Origin: an uncultured Acidobacteriota bacterium
Lineage (GTDB): Bacteria > Acidobacteriota > Terriglobia > Bryobacterales > Bryobacteraceae
Direction of reading: 5' to 3'
Length of the DNA stretch: 64,000 bases
Assembly (NCBI GenBank): GCA_902825945.1
Contig: CADECY010000030.1
Span: forward strand, 1-64,000
Of the stretch, positions 17,517-26,190 are shown piece by piece. How positions within the stretch are numbered: position 1 is the stretch's first letter; every line of letters starts with the position of its first letter. The notes beneath the pieces are model-generated. The model made no database searches and was not told where the DNA came from. It was given only the letters and a program-made list of their open reading frames with translations. A program made the translations under genes and the position numbers.

Positions 17517-18343
17517 AAATGCTTGGCGCCTCCCTTCTTCACGAACAACCACAGCATCACCATCACGAGCCCCGTCAGCACGAGCGAAAGAGCTGCTCCG
17601 AACGGCCAATCGCGCGCGCTGGTGAACTGATTCTGGACAACGTTGCCGATCATCACGGACTTTCCGCCGCCGAGCAGATCGGGCGTCAGGTAGGCGCCGA
17701 GGCACGGGATGAAGACGAGGATCGAGCCCGCGATGATTCCTGGCAGCGATAGCGGAACGGTGACTTTCCATAGCGCAGTCCAGGGCGTTGCGCCGAGATC
17801 CGCCGCGGCTTCGAGCAGCGCCGGATCGAGCTTTTCGAGGGTCGAATAGATGGGCAGTACCATGAACGGCAGGTATCCGTAGACGAGTCCGAGGACGACG
17901 GCTCCGTCGTTATACAAGAGAGGAAGCGGCTCCCGAATCAAGCCCGCCCACTGGAGGATCGAGTTGATGAGACCCGTGTCGCGCAGCAGGAACATCCACG
18001 CATACGTTCGCACCAGGAACGAGGTCCAGAACGGCAGCATCACGAGATTGAGCCACAGACTTCGATACTTTGGCGAGTTCACGATGAACAGTGCCAGCGG
18101 AAATCCGAATAGCAGCGAGACTGCCGTCGAGATGCCCGCGATCCAGAAGGACTTCAGCAGGATTACGAGATAGAGCGGGTCGGCGAGGCGGATATAGCTC
18201 TCGATGGTGAACGGCGGAGTCTGGCCACCGTAGGGGCCGCGCGTCATGAAGCTGTACAGCACGACGATGCCGAGAGGAATCAGGAACAGGAACGCGTTGA
18301 GGGTCCACGCGGGTGCGAGGAACAACGTCCGCAGCCGGTTCAC
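17513..18343 (-). CDS. potB: Polyamine ABC transporter permease PotB
   Basis: 276 aa from the GTG at 18343, which forms a GTGA overlap with the potA stop; the longer ORF start at 18388 lies inside potA. Six transmembrane segments starting LAPAWTLNAFLFLIPLGIVV. The EAA motif is EAAADLGATPWTALWKVTVPLSLPGI. ETLLGG-like end region (LLGGGKSVMIGNVVQNQF) is as in PotB/PotH. Partner of PotC in the polyamine importer. Confidence 0.92.
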   Translation of the reverse strand: MNRLRTLFLAPAWTLNAFLFLIPLGIVVLYSFMTRGPYGGQTPPFTIESYIRLADPLYLVILLKSFWIAGISTAVSLLFGFPLALFIVNSPKYRSLWLNLVMLPFWTSFLVRTYAWMFLLRDTGLINSILQWAGLIREPLPLLYNDGAVVLGLVYGYLPFMVLPIYSTLEKLDPALLEAAADLGATPWTALWKVTVPLSLPGIIAGSILVFIPCLGAYLTPDLLGGGKSVMIGNVVQNQFTSARDWPFGAALSLVLTGLVMVMLWLFVKKGGAKHL

Positions 18344-19314
18344 TCGTCCGCTCCAGCGGGAAGGTGTAGTTCGTCTTCCCCGTTCCACCAGACATGAACG
18401 TGCTCACCTGGGCGGAACGGATCGTCGACGCGCGACACTTCGGCCACGATGAGTTTTCCGTCGCCGAGCTTGGCATGCACGTGAAAGCAACTGCCGAGAA
18501 ACATCGCATGCTCGACGTTGGCGAATCTCGTGCGCGGGCCCGATTCGATCGGGTCTCGTGTCATGCGCAGTGCCTCAGGCCGCACGCCGAAGCTTCCCAT
18601 CCAGTTGACCGCGCCGAGGAAGTTCGCGACGAATCGATTCGCGGGCCGCAGGTAGATGTCCTCGGGCGTGCCGAGTTGCGCGATCTGGCCCTTGTGCATC
18701 AGCGCGACCTCGTCGGCGAGCATCATCGCTTCTTCCTGGTCATGTGTCACGATCACGAAGGTGATGCCGACGCGCCGCTGCAGGCTCTTCAGTTCCGCGC
18801 GGACCTGCTTGCGCAGTTTCGGATCGAGCGCCGAGAGCGGTTCGTCGAGCAGCAGAACCTCGGGTTCGAGCACCAGCGCTCGCGCAAGCGCCACGCGTTG
18901 CTTCTCACCGCCGGAAAGGCGCGGCGGCTTGCGATCTTCCTTGCCCGCCATCTGCACCAGTTCGAGCATGTCGCGCACGTGCTTGTCGATATCGGTGGCG
19001 CCTTTGCGCCTCAGGCCGAACTCGATGTTCTCGCGAGCGGTCAGGTGCGGGAACAGCGCGTAGCTTTGAAAGACGGTGGTGACGTTGCGCTCGTAGGGCT
19101 CGAGCGGCGCGATGTCCTGCCCGCTCAATAGGATCTGTCCGGACGTCGGTTTATCGAATCCGGCCACCATGCGCAGGGTCGTGGTCTTGCCGCAGCCGCT
19201 CGGCCCGAGCAGCGCAAACAGCTTTCCCCGTTCGATCGACAGTGAGACATCGCTCACGGCTTTGTGGGTGGGGAAGTGCTTCGATACGGATCGCAGCTCG
19301 AGAACGGGCGGCAT
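18340..19314 (-). CDS. potA: Polyamine ABC transporter ATP-binding protein
   Basis: 324 aa from the ATG at 19314 (PPVLELRSVSKHF); a GTG at 19347 would add 11 residues. Walker A GPSGCGKTT, Q-loop VFQSYALFPHLT, signature LSGGEKQRVALARAL, Walker B VLLLDEPLSALD and H-loop IVTHDQEEAM are all intact. The C-terminal TOBE-like region (FGVRPEALRM...VHAKLGDGKLIVAEV) is that of PotA/MalK-type importers. First gene of potABCD; 72 bp separate it from the divergent MBL gene, so both promoters must lie in or near that gap. Confidence 0.93.
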   Translation of the reverse strand: MPPVLELRSVSKHFPTHKAVSDVSLSIERGKLFALLGPSGCGKTTTLRMVAGFDKPTSGQILLSGQDIAPLEPYERNVTTVFQSYALFPHLTARENIEFGLRRKGATDIDKHVRDMLELVQMAGKEDRKPPRLSGGEKQRVALARALVLEPEVLLLDEPLSALDPKLRKQVRAELKSLQRRVGITFVIVTHDQEEAMMLADEVALMHKGQIAQLGTPEDIYLRPANRFVANFLGAVNWMGSFGVRPEALRMTRDPIESGPRTRFANVEHAMFLGSCFHVHAKLGDGKLIVAEVSRVDDPFRPGEHVHVWWNGEDELHLPAGADE

Positions 19315-19386
19315 TTTCTGTTCGATGGTACGCCCAGCTGGGGGCACCGCGCAACGTTGAGGCGCGGTGTGGTAACGTGACCGGTT

Positions 19387-20337
19387 ATGAAACGTACGTG
19401 GTTGATTCTGTTCTTCTCAGTGATGTTGGGCGGCGCCTTCTTCCTCGGCGGGCAACCGAACACCGTCAAGAAGATCGCCGATGGAGTGTGGTTCCGCGAG
19501 GGCGACCTGAAGGGTGAAGGCCATTGCAACAACATCGTGGTCGAGATGAAGGACTATCTGGTCGTGATCGATGCCAACTTCCCGAGCGGCGCCGAAGCGC
19601 TCATCGGCGACATCAAGAAGATCTCGAAAAAGCCCGTGAAGTACGTTTTCGACACCCATCACCACGGCGACCACGCCTACGGAAATCCGGTGTGGACCAA
19701 GATGGGCGCGACCACGCTCGCGCACGCCGGTGTCGCGGCCGAGATGAAGGCTCGCGAACCGCAACGCTGGAAGGAAGCGCAGAGCCGCAAGGATGTGGCG
19801 AAGCTGAATCTGCCCACGGCCGAGCCGCCGAAGCAGACATTCACCACCTCCCCGCATGTGATCACCGACGGCAAGCGCAAGATCGAATTCCATCACTTCG
19901 GCTGGGCGCACACGAAGGGCGACGGATTCGCGTTTCTTCCCGAAGAGAAGATCCTTTGCACGGGTGACGCGGTGGTGAATGGTCCCTACAACTACACCGG
20001 TGACGGAAACGTTCAGAACTGGGTCAACGTGGTCAACGGCGCCAAGAAGCTCGGAGCCAAAACCGTGCTGCCCGCGCACGGTCCGCATGGTGGCACTGAG
20101 ATTCTCGACGGCGAGGCGGCGTTCATGACGGAACTCGTGAAAGCAGTGAAGGCTGCCCGCGCGTCGAACAAGAAGCTTGCCGATGTCGTGAAGATGGATG
20201 GCAAGACGCCGAAGTCCACCACGCTGAAGCTGCCGGATAGCGTCAAGAACTGGGTGGGCGACTTCTTCCCGATGCAGGTTTACGACACGTGGATGGAACT
20301 CGAAAAGAAGACGCCGCGCGGTGATCTGAATCTGTAG
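19387..20337 (+). CDS. Exported MBL-fold metallohydrolase
   Basis: 316 aa. Signal peptide at the N-terminus (KRTWLILFFSVMLGGAFFLGG). The metallo-beta-lactamase metal motif THHHGDHAYG gives His91, His93, Asp95 and His96; further ligands are plausibly the His in FGWAHTKGD, the Asp in LCTGDAV and the His in LPAHGPHGG. Members of this exported subgroup hydrolyse diverse esters or lactams; the substrate cannot be read from the sequence. It is divergent from potA and converges with the UvrC-like gene, with only 3 bp between stop codons. Confidence 0.85.
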   Translation: MKRTWLILFFSVMLGGAFFLGGQPNTVKKIADGVWFREGDLKGEGHCNNIVVEMKDYLVVIDANFPSGAEALIGDIKKISKKPVKYVFDTHHHGDHAYGNPVWTKMGATTLAHAGVAAEMKAREPQRWKEAQSRKDVAKLNLPTAEPPKQTFTTSPHVITDGKRKIEFHHFGWAHTKGDGFAFLPEEKILCTGDAVVNGPYNYTGDGNVQNWVNVVNGAKKLGAKTVLPAHGPHGGTEILDGEAAFMTELVKAVKAARASNKKLADVVKMDGKTPKSTTLKLPDSVKNWVGDFFPMQVYDTWMELEKKTPRGDLNL

Positions 20338-20340
20338 CGA

Positions 20341-21438
20341 TCAGATTCCGGGCAGTGTCAGTTGCGCGCTCTTGGCGCTCGCCACGCGCGAGATCGCGTT
20401 GACTAGACGGCGGTAGGGAATTTGATTCCAGTCTTCGATCAGCAGCCACTCGCCGTCGCGCCAACTCGAGAAGTACCATTTTACGAGCAGCGCGAGATGA
20501 TCCTGCCGCATCGATAACGTGGGCTTGGGTTCGGCGATCGTTTCCACGATTGCGCGCAACCTCTTGTCCAACGGCTCTGGAATGCCGGGCGCGATGCTCA
20601 GTGCGTGTGATCCGGTCCAGCAGCCGGCGCGCAGAAACCAGAGCATCACCTGCTGAGGATCGGAGGCTGGCGTCACCGCGACGCCATGCAGCCGGGTAAT
20701 GTCGCGTGCGAGGTCGCCGCTCAGTTTCACGATCGATTCGATGCGGCTCACGCGGGCGTGCTGGCGCTGCGCCTCTTCGAAATTCAGCTCGTCGCTGCAG
20801 CGATCGCGTGCGGTGGCGGCTGATTCGATCAGATGCGTGCCGCGGGTAGAGAGAAAATCGCGGACCCGTTCGGCCTCGCTCGCATACTCCTGCGCGGAAA
20901 CGGCCTCCTGACAGGGCCGCAGGCACATCCGCATCTCGCCGTAGATGCAACCCGGGTGTTCGGGCGATGGCACGAGATCATCCTGGCAACGCCGGATCTG
21001 GAACAGTTCGAGGAACTGGGCCTCGAACTGATCGGCCGCTGATCGTGACGGGAACGGCCCGTAGAAGACCGACTGTGATCCGCTGAGACGGGTGCCGATA
21101 CGCGTGCGCGGGTACGCGTTCGCCAATAGCAGTTGCACGTACGGAGGCTTCGGAAGCTTAAGAACGCGCGGATAGGTCTCCGGAAACCATTGGCGCGCGA
21201 GCGAGTACGAGATCAGCCATTGCTCGATCTTCGAAGGCGTGAGCCAGTACTCGATGCGCTCGGCGGTTTCAATGAGGTTCCACTTTTGAAAGAGCCGTAT
21301 CAACCGGCGCCGCAGGATGTTTGTACGGCCGAGGTAGGGCTCGCCGCCTTTCGGCCAAATCAGATAGACCGCCGCGCCCGCAGGCAGCGCGTCGAGGTTC
21401 GAGCGTGGATCGAGGACTAACGGCTCGGGCGGAACCAT
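20341..21438 (-). CDS. Stand-alone UvrC-like GIY-YIG/UVR-domain nuclease
   Basis: 365 aa. The N-terminal domain resembles the GIY-YIG module of UvrC/Cho (AAVYLIWPKGGEPYLGRTNILRRRLIRL), and FYGPFPSRSAADQFEAQFLELFQIRRC plus CLRPC follow as in UvrC, with a central UVR-like motif (DRCSDELNFEEAQRQHARVSRIE). The C-terminal RNase H-like endonuclease and HhH domains of UvrC (about 600 aa in total) are missing. It may be a Cho-like accessory incision enzyme or a non-catalytic paralogue, since the first GIY-like motif is diverged (VYL/YLG). Start overlaps the aldo/keto reductase end by 22 nt. Confidence 0.7.
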   Translation of the reverse strand: MVPPEPLVLDPRSNLDALPAGAAVYLIWPKGGEPYLGRTNILRRRLIRLFQKWNLIETAERIEYWLTPSKIEQWLISYSLARQWFPETYPRVLKLPKPPYVQLLLANAYPRTRIGTRLSGSQSVFYGPFPSRSAADQFEAQFLELFQIRRCQDDLVPSPEHPGCIYGEMRMCLRPCQEAVSAQEYASEAERVRDFLSTRGTHLIESAATARDRCSDELNFEEAQRQHARVSRIESIVKLSGDLARDITRLHGVAVTPASDPQQVMLWFLRAGCWTGSHALSIAPGIPEPLDKRLRAIVETIAEPKPTLSMRQDHLALLVKWYFSSWRDGEWLLIEDWNQIPYRRLVNAISRVASAKSAQLTLPGI

Positions 21439-22472
21439 GCCGAAAGATTCGCCGGGCTCACGCCCGCGAGTTTCAGATTCTCCGCGACGTGCAGCGGATT
21501 GCTCATTCCCACCAGTGCCGTGGTGATTCCGGGAGCCGATCGCGCGAACTGAATCGCGCGCTGCGCGTCGGTGTCGAGTCCGGGCAATCGTTCGCGGATT
21601 TGATCGGGCAATCCGTTGGCGAGCCGCGTTTGCAAGGTGCTCGCGCTTGCGATCGCGGTGATGCCCAGTCGCGAGGCGGCGTCGAGCGTCGAGATGGGTC
21701 CGGCTTCCCCCGGTTCGCGCAAGAGCGAGGCGCCCTCGAGCATCGCGAGGTTGAGCGGGAGCTGAATGAAACGGAAGCAGTGATTCGCGCCACCCACTTC
21801 TGCCGCCAATTCGGCGAGACGCGTGAGGACGACTCCTTCGTCCGCGCTGACGCGAAGTCCGCTCCAGGTGGCGATTCCGTAATAGCGGATGGCACTCTGG
21901 CGGTGAAATCCTTCCAGAGCGAGAAATGCCGTGCTCATGCGGCTTTCGAACCGATCGCGCGGGACATATTGCAACTGCGTCTCGGGGTTGTGCAAATAGA
22001 AGACATCGATCCCCGCGACTCCGAGGTTCTTCTGGCTGCGCGACAGTTGATCGGTGAGAAAGCCCGGGTCCATGCAGTGCATTCGCCCGGCGATCTCGGC
22101 TGGATCGAGTCCGCCCTCGGGCAAAGCGTTCGGCACCAGGTATCCGGCCTTGGTGCAGATCACGATCTCGTCGCGTTGAAACTCTCCGGAATCGAAGAGA
22201 GCCGCCAGAGCCTCGCCGATGTTCCGCTCCGACAACTGATGGCGATAGTTGAGCGAGGTGTCGATGAAGTTAATTCCGCCACGCACCGCCGCCTTCACGC
22301 TCTCGGTGTAGCCGCGAGAGGTGACCTCATCCATTTCCCCGAGGTAGGAGCCAAGTCCGATACTCGACACCACGAGTCCCTGCGCGTTGCGATAAAACTG
22401 ATGAGGAGCGTGTTGCGGAAACCGTTGGCGGTATCGCGCGGTTCCTTCCGCGGTAGCGAACGAAGATGGCAT
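21417..22472 (-). CDS. Aldo/keto reductase
   Basis: 351 aa. (beta/alpha)8 NAD(P)H-dependent reductase: IGLGSYLG at the start, the tetrad visible as Asp and Tyr in FIDTSLNYRHQLSERNIGEAL, Lys in VICTKAGY and His in VFYLHNPE. The C-terminal ALVGMSNPLHVAENL binds cofactor phosphate. Substrate unknown; the L-fucose dehydrogenase/YghZ-like class is nearest by motif. The start codon overlaps the divergent start at 22466 within ATGGCAT, so one of the two true starts may be slightly internal. It is followed with a 22-nt overlap by the UvrC-like gene. Confidence 0.85.
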   Translation of the reverse strand: MPSSFATAEGTARYRQRFPQHAPHQFYRNAQGLVVSSIGLGSYLGEMDEVTSRGYTESVKAAVRGGINFIDTSLNYRHQLSERNIGEALAALFDSGEFQRDEIVICTKAGYLVPNALPEGGLDPAEIAGRMHCMDPGFLTDQLSRSQKNLGVAGIDVFYLHNPETQLQYVPRDRFESRMSTAFLALEGFHRQSAIRYYGIATWSGLRVSADEGVVLTRLAELAAEVGGANHCFRFIQLPLNLAMLEGASLLREPGEAGPISTLDAASRLGITAIASASTLQTRLANGLPDQIRERLPGLDTDAQRAIQFARSAPGITTALVGMSNPLHVAENLKLAGVSPANLSAWFRPSR

Positions 22473-23311
22473 TCCCTCGATTGTACCGGGCGGTGGCTTT
22501 AGCGGTTCTCACGACGCCGGCATGGGCCGGTCTGAAAGAGGCCATTGCGTACCTCGAAGACGAGGTGCCACGGTGGAAGCGCGAGAACAAGTGCTTCTCC
22601 TGCCACAACAATGGTGACGGGGCTCGCGCGCTGTTCGCGCTGAAGGCAACCGGCTTCGCCGTGAAGCCCGAGGCGCTCGAGGATTCGCTCGAGAATCTGC
22701 GGACACCGAAGAATTGGGAGCAGAAGACACTCGCCATCGTGCAATACGCCTCGGCGCTGCGCGAAGCGAAGGGAGCGGGCTTGATTCGATCCACCGGGGA
22801 AGCCGCCTCGCTGCTCGAGAAGTGGCAGGAGCCGGATGGGCGGTGGAAGGTCGACGAAGAAAAGGGTGAGGGCGCCGCGGCGACCTACGGGCCCGAACTC
22901 GGAACCGCGTTGGCGCTCGGAGTGATCGAGCCCGCGAGCGAATCGGTCTCGAAGGCGAAGCGCTGGCTGGCATCGCGGCCCCCGTCGAGCATCGTCGCCG
23001 CAGCAGGCATTCTGTTCGGGGGAATCGAGAGCGAAGCCGCGGAGCGCGCGCTACTCGACCGGCAGTTGGCGGACGGAAGCTGGAACCACGAAGCGTTCGA
23101 CACCGCGATCGCGATGCTTGCTCTGAAACGGGTGGGCAAAGCGGACGAGGCGATTGCGCGCGGCCGGGCCTACTTGTTGAAGACGCAGCTTTCCGGTGGC
23201 GGCTGGGCGGGGACCACCAGGCCCGCGGGCGGCACCAGCTACGCTCAGCACATCTCGACTACGGCTTGGGCTGCGCTGGCGCTGGCGGCGGCGGAACCGG
23301 CGCGCCGATAG
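22466..23311 (+). CDS. Secreted squalene-cyclase-fold protein with a CxxCH haem motif
   Basis: 281 aa. Signal peptide FPRLYRAVALAVLTTPAWAG. CFSCH (Cys43, Cys46, His47) is a c-type haem attachment motif. The rest is built of alpha-alpha repeats ending in QW-like or cyclase repeats (RQLADGSWNHEAFDTAIAMLALKRV; KTQLSGGGWAGT), as in squalene-hopene cyclases and prenyltransferases, but no DxDD catalytic motif is present. It is therefore probably a periplasmic binding or redox-linked protein, not a cyclase. Its 3' end overlaps the convergent Ig-like gene by 53 bp, and its start overlaps the divergent aldo/keto reductase start. Confidence 0.65.
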   Translation: MAFPRLYRAVALAVLTTPAWAGLKEAIAYLEDEVPRWKRENKCFSCHNNGDGARALFALKATGFAVKPEALEDSLENLRTPKNWEQKTLAIVQYASALREAKGAGLIRSTGEAASLLEKWQEPDGRWKVDEEKGEGAAATYGPELGTALALGVIEPASESVSKAKRWLASRPPSSIVAAAGILFGGIESEAAERALLDRQLADGSWNHEAFDTAIAMLALKRVGKADEAIARGRAYLLKTQLSGGGWAGTTRPAGGTSYAQHISTTAWAALALAAAEPARR

Positions 23312-24383
23312 TGAACTCGAGCGAACGCGTTTCCGGCGTGACTTGCGCTTGCACCTGATCGAACTTATCGACGTCGAAAGCCCGCCCGACGCGGTTGCCG
23401 GCGAGGTCTTCGAGTCCAGCGAGAACCTCGAGGTTGTACTTGCCCGCGGCCCAAGGTGCGGCGGGGCGGAACACCCAGCGCCGCTCCTCCTGCTCGACCG
23501 TGACCGCGCCCTTGACGACCGCGCCGGACGGGTCCACGACATCAATGAACCGCCGCACCAGAGCCGAATCGAGAGCCTCTGGGAAATCGACAGCCACCGG
23601 ATCGGTGGTGCCCGGAGCGGGAATGCCGAGTCTCCAGTTCGCCGTGTCGAGCGGAGTGCGATCGGCTGGCTCAACTTCGAATTGCTTGCGAAAGGCCGAC
23701 TTCAAGGGTACGCCTTTTGCATCCTTCCAATCGGCATCGATCACGAGAGAGTACTTCTTGCCGGCTTTTAGCGGCGGACCCACTTCCTTGTTAGGAACGA
23801 GGTCTCGCTTGATGCGGCCCGGGTCGAACAGAATGGTCAGGCGCTTGAACTCGCGATCCCAGAGTTCCTCCGCGATCTCGAGAAACGGCAGGCTGACCTC
23901 GGCTCCGCTCTCCTCGAGCAGATGGATCCGCTTGAACGCTTCGCCCTTGCTCATCGGCGCCGAGAAGTGCAGGTAGAGCTTGAGCAGATTTTCGGGCAGC
24001 TTCGCGGTGGAGGGATAGACATGCTCGACCGTGGTGGTCGCCACCACCACGGGCTTCGGCATCATGTATGAGAATTCGGCCTTCTCGTTCACGAGAGAGA
24101 AAACGGCGCGATAAGAGACGCCGGGTTCCAGCGGATACTTCGGGCGAAAGTAGAGCGCACCGCCCTCGACCGTGTGTTCGCCCGCGAGCGCCTGGGCATC
24201 GGGCTTATCCACTCTCACCTGGAACATCGCGGGGAGGTTCGGTGATCCGAGGCGGGGCAGAATCCCGGACTGAATCACCTTGAAATAGGGGGGCGTTCCC
24301 TCCACCGAGATGACTGGTTGGGGCTGGGCGAGCAGGGCCGCGGCCCCAACCATCATGATACTGGCGTATCGAAACAAGCTCAC
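23259..24383 (-). CDS. Secreted SbsA-type Ig-like domain protein
   Basis: 374 aa. Signal peptide SLFRYASIMMVGAAALLA. Two to three Ig-like modules of the SbsA/Big_5 type are suggested by LYLHFSAPMSKGEAFKRIHLLEESG and WVFRPAAPWAAGKYNLEVLAGLEDLAGN, the latter being the hallmark motif. The proline-rich end (APVPPPPAPAQPKP) may cross the cell wall or be a linker. No enzyme motif. It probably acts as an extracellular binding or structural protein. Its C-terminal coding part overlaps the convergent gene by 53 bp. It starts 4 bp after the neighbouring secreted-protein gene, suggesting one transcript with 24388-25479. Confidence 0.6.
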   Translation of the reverse strand: MSLFRYASIMMVGAAALLAQPQPVISVEGTPPYFKVIQSGILPRLGSPNLPAMFQVRVDKPDAQALAGEHTVEGGALYFRPKYPLEPGVSYRAVFSLVNEKAEFSYMMPKPVVVATTTVEHVYPSTAKLPENLLKLYLHFSAPMSKGEAFKRIHLLEESGAEVSLPFLEIAEELWDREFKRLTILFDPGRIKRDLVPNKEVGPPLKAGKKYSLVIDADWKDAKGVPLKSAFRKQFEVEPADRTPLDTANWRLGIPAPGTTDPVAVDFPEALDSALVRRFIDVVDPSGAVVKGAVTVEQEERRWVFRPAAPWAAGKYNLEVLAGLEDLAGNRVGRAFDVDKFDQVQAQVTPETRSLEFTIGAPVPPPPAPAQPKP

Positions 24384-24387
24384 CGCT

Positions 24388-25479
24388 CTAGGGTAGCGCG
24401 AGCTTCTTCAACTGCAACGCGCCATTTTCCTGCTTGACGAGCATGAGCGCGTTGTTGGCGTCGAGGCGGTCCAGGTGCTCGACACCCTTCAGATCCTTGA
24501 GCGTCTCATAGGGCACTCCCGCCACTTCGGTCTGGGCGGTGATCGCCGGATAGGATTCCAGGCCGTCTCCCTTGATCTTCATGACGCCGCGCGATGAGTT
24601 GTTCATGAGAATGAAGTGCTGCTTGCCTTTCTCGTAAACGACCATGTCGAGCGGTCGATTGCGGTTGCCGAGTTCGGCGATGGTGCGTCCACCGACCTTC
24701 TTGCCGGGTTGGAGATCCGACATTGGAATCGTGACGAGCGGCGTGCAGGTATAGGCGGCGAGGAGGTGTGGCTTATTGGCGATCTTGTACGAGGTGAACG
24801 TGCGCACCGGGGAGTTGGTTTCGAAGCGGCCGTGGTTGCCGTGATAAATCTCGACGGCGGCGCCGCGATCGGCCGACTGGAAGGGGAAGGGAATCGCGCG
24901 CAGGTTGGAGGAGAATTCCTCGTTCGAAAGCCCTGCGACGAGCACCTTGCCATCGACAAAGGCAAGGTCGGTGATTGCGTCCATGCGGAGCAGAGAACCC
25001 CGGCGGTCTTTCGCATCGGCGGCGGGAGCGTTCGGGAGAGAGATACTCGAATGGGCGATGTTTGCAAGGTTGACTTCTTCGACCTTGCCTCCGCTCACCT
25101 TGAGTAGCACCGGAATCGCCTCGGGTCCGCGGCCGCGCGAAACCGAAAGATACGCGTTCTTGGAGGCGGGGTTGACGGCCATGTCGTTGACGAGGATCTG
25201 GTCGGCGGACGTACCCAGAAGGTTCGCGATCTTGTCCTGCAGTCCATCGACGTCAGCGGCGCAGTTCGAGCCAACGCACGGTTTGGCGTCGCCGGTCGAG
25301 ATGGCGAAGACGGATGCGCCCATCGGGTCACCGACGAACAGGATTCCCTGGGGTCCGAAGGCGAGCGGACCAGCGGACTTCAAGGCAGCTTTCCCAGGCT
25401 TGAGGCTATCGGTCAGGCTGGCCGCGTAGGCGGAAGCCGAAATCGTTGCAAGGATCGTGACAGCAATGTGGCGTGTCAT
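24388..25479 (-). CDS. Secreted hypothetical protein (propeller-like)
   Basis: 363 aa from the ATG at 25479, which gives a clean signal peptide (TRHIAVTILATISASAYA); an upstream GTG would add 5 residues. Repeated short blocks such as LAFGPQGILFVGD, MAVNPASKNAYLSVSRG and DLAFVDGKVLVAGLS resemble blades of a seven- or six-bladed beta-propeller of the NHL/lactonase type. No catalytic residues can be named. It is probably cotranscribed with the Ig-like protein gene 4 bp downstream. Confidence 0.55.
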   Translation of the reverse strand: MTRHIAVTILATISASAYAASLTDSLKPGKAALKSAGPLAFGPQGILFVGDPMGASVFAISTGDAKPCVGSNCAADVDGLQDKIANLLGTSADQILVNDMAVNPASKNAYLSVSRGRGPEAIPVLLKVSGGKVEEVNLANIAHSSISLPNAPAADAKDRRGSLLRMDAITDLAFVDGKVLVAGLSNEEFSSNLRAIPFPFQSADRGAAVEIYHGNHGRFETNSPVRTFTSYKIANKPHLLAAYTCTPLVTIPMSDLQPGKKVGGRTIAELGNRNRPLDMVVYEKGKQHFILMNNSSRGVMKIKGDGLESYPAITAQTEVAGVPYETLKDLKGVEHLDRLDANNALMLVKQENGALQLKKLALP

Positions 25480-25509
25480 AGGTGTTAGGAACACGATGGC
25501 ACCGGCGGG

Positions 25510-25965
25510 ATGCCGGCGTCAAGTCGCGGGCAGGCGAGATTCGCTCTCGAGATGGCAAGGCCCGCCGATGAGATTGTCGTGAACTCCAACCCCGCCTCTC
25601 CCCGCGTTCTGCTCGCCGAGGACAGCCCCGTCAGTCAACGAATCGAGGCGGGGCTACTGAGAGGCCTCGGGTTTGATGTGATCGCATGCGCTGACGGCCT
25701 GGAAGCTGTCGAGCAGTTCCAGTCTCAGGCATTCGACTTGGTGTTGCTGGACTGTCAGATGCCACGGATGAGCGGGATCGAGGCCGCGGCCGCGATCCGC
25801 GCCCACGAGACCGATCGCGAACTGCGGACACCGATCATTGCGCTTTCGGCTTCGGTCTCCGGTGAGGATCGGGACCGGTGCGAGGCCGTCGGAATCGACT
25901 ACGTGTTGACGAAGCCATTCGATCAGGATCAGCTTTGGGATGCAGTCATGTCAGCGAAGGAATGA
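25510..25965 (+). CDS. Single-domain response regulator (CheY-like)
   Basis: 151 aa with the ATG at 25510; an ATG at 25552 would give 137 aa. A complete receiver domain: acidic pocket LLAEDSP (Glu37-Asp38), phosphoacceptor Asp81 in VLLDCQMPRMSG, Ser113 in ALSAS and Lys135 in LTKPF. There is no output domain, so it acts through protein contact, as a CheY or phosphorelay element. MPRMSG and the long GEDRDRCEAVGIDYVLTKPF resemble the receiver modules of hybrid histidine kinases. No kinase gene is next to it. Confidence 0.85.
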   Translation: MPASSRGQARFALEMARPADEIVVNSNPASPRVLLAEDSPVSQRIEAGLLRGLGFDVIACADGLEAVEQFQSQAFDLVLLDCQMPRMSGIEAAAAIRAHETDRELRTPIIALSASVSGEDRDRCEAVGIDYVLTKPFDQDQLWDAVMSAKE

Positions 25966-26043
25966 GGGGACGGAAGGGTAAAGCAAGAGCCGGACCGATT
26001 CGCGATACAATGAAAAATTCCTATCCAAGTCCTGGAGAATCCT

Positions 26044-26175
26044 TTGGCAGACGAAAAACTCTATCAAGCCGAATACCTCGGCAGCGGCACCTTTGTGATC
26101 ACCAAGCCCAAGCGCAAGAATCACAAGAAGCGGCAGACCAAGCTCAAGAACCCGCAACGCGGCGCCCGCCGTTAG
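26044..26175 (+). CDS. 43-residue basic protein, TTG start
   Basis: Starts with TTG at 26044, reading ADEKLYQAEYLGSGTFVITKPK and ending in a Lys/Arg-rich tail (RKNHKKRQTKLKNPQRGARR), with GGAG 9 nt upstream of the TTG. The composition is strongly amphipathic and basic, like small nucleic-acid or ribosome-binding proteins. A TACAAT -10-like box lies at 26006-26011. It ends 15 nt before gudD, so it may head that transcript. No family assignment. Confidence 0.5.
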   Translation: MADEKLYQAEYLGSGTFVITKPKRKNHKKRQTKLKNPQRGARR

Positions 26176-26190
26176 CTCCGGGTTCGCCCG

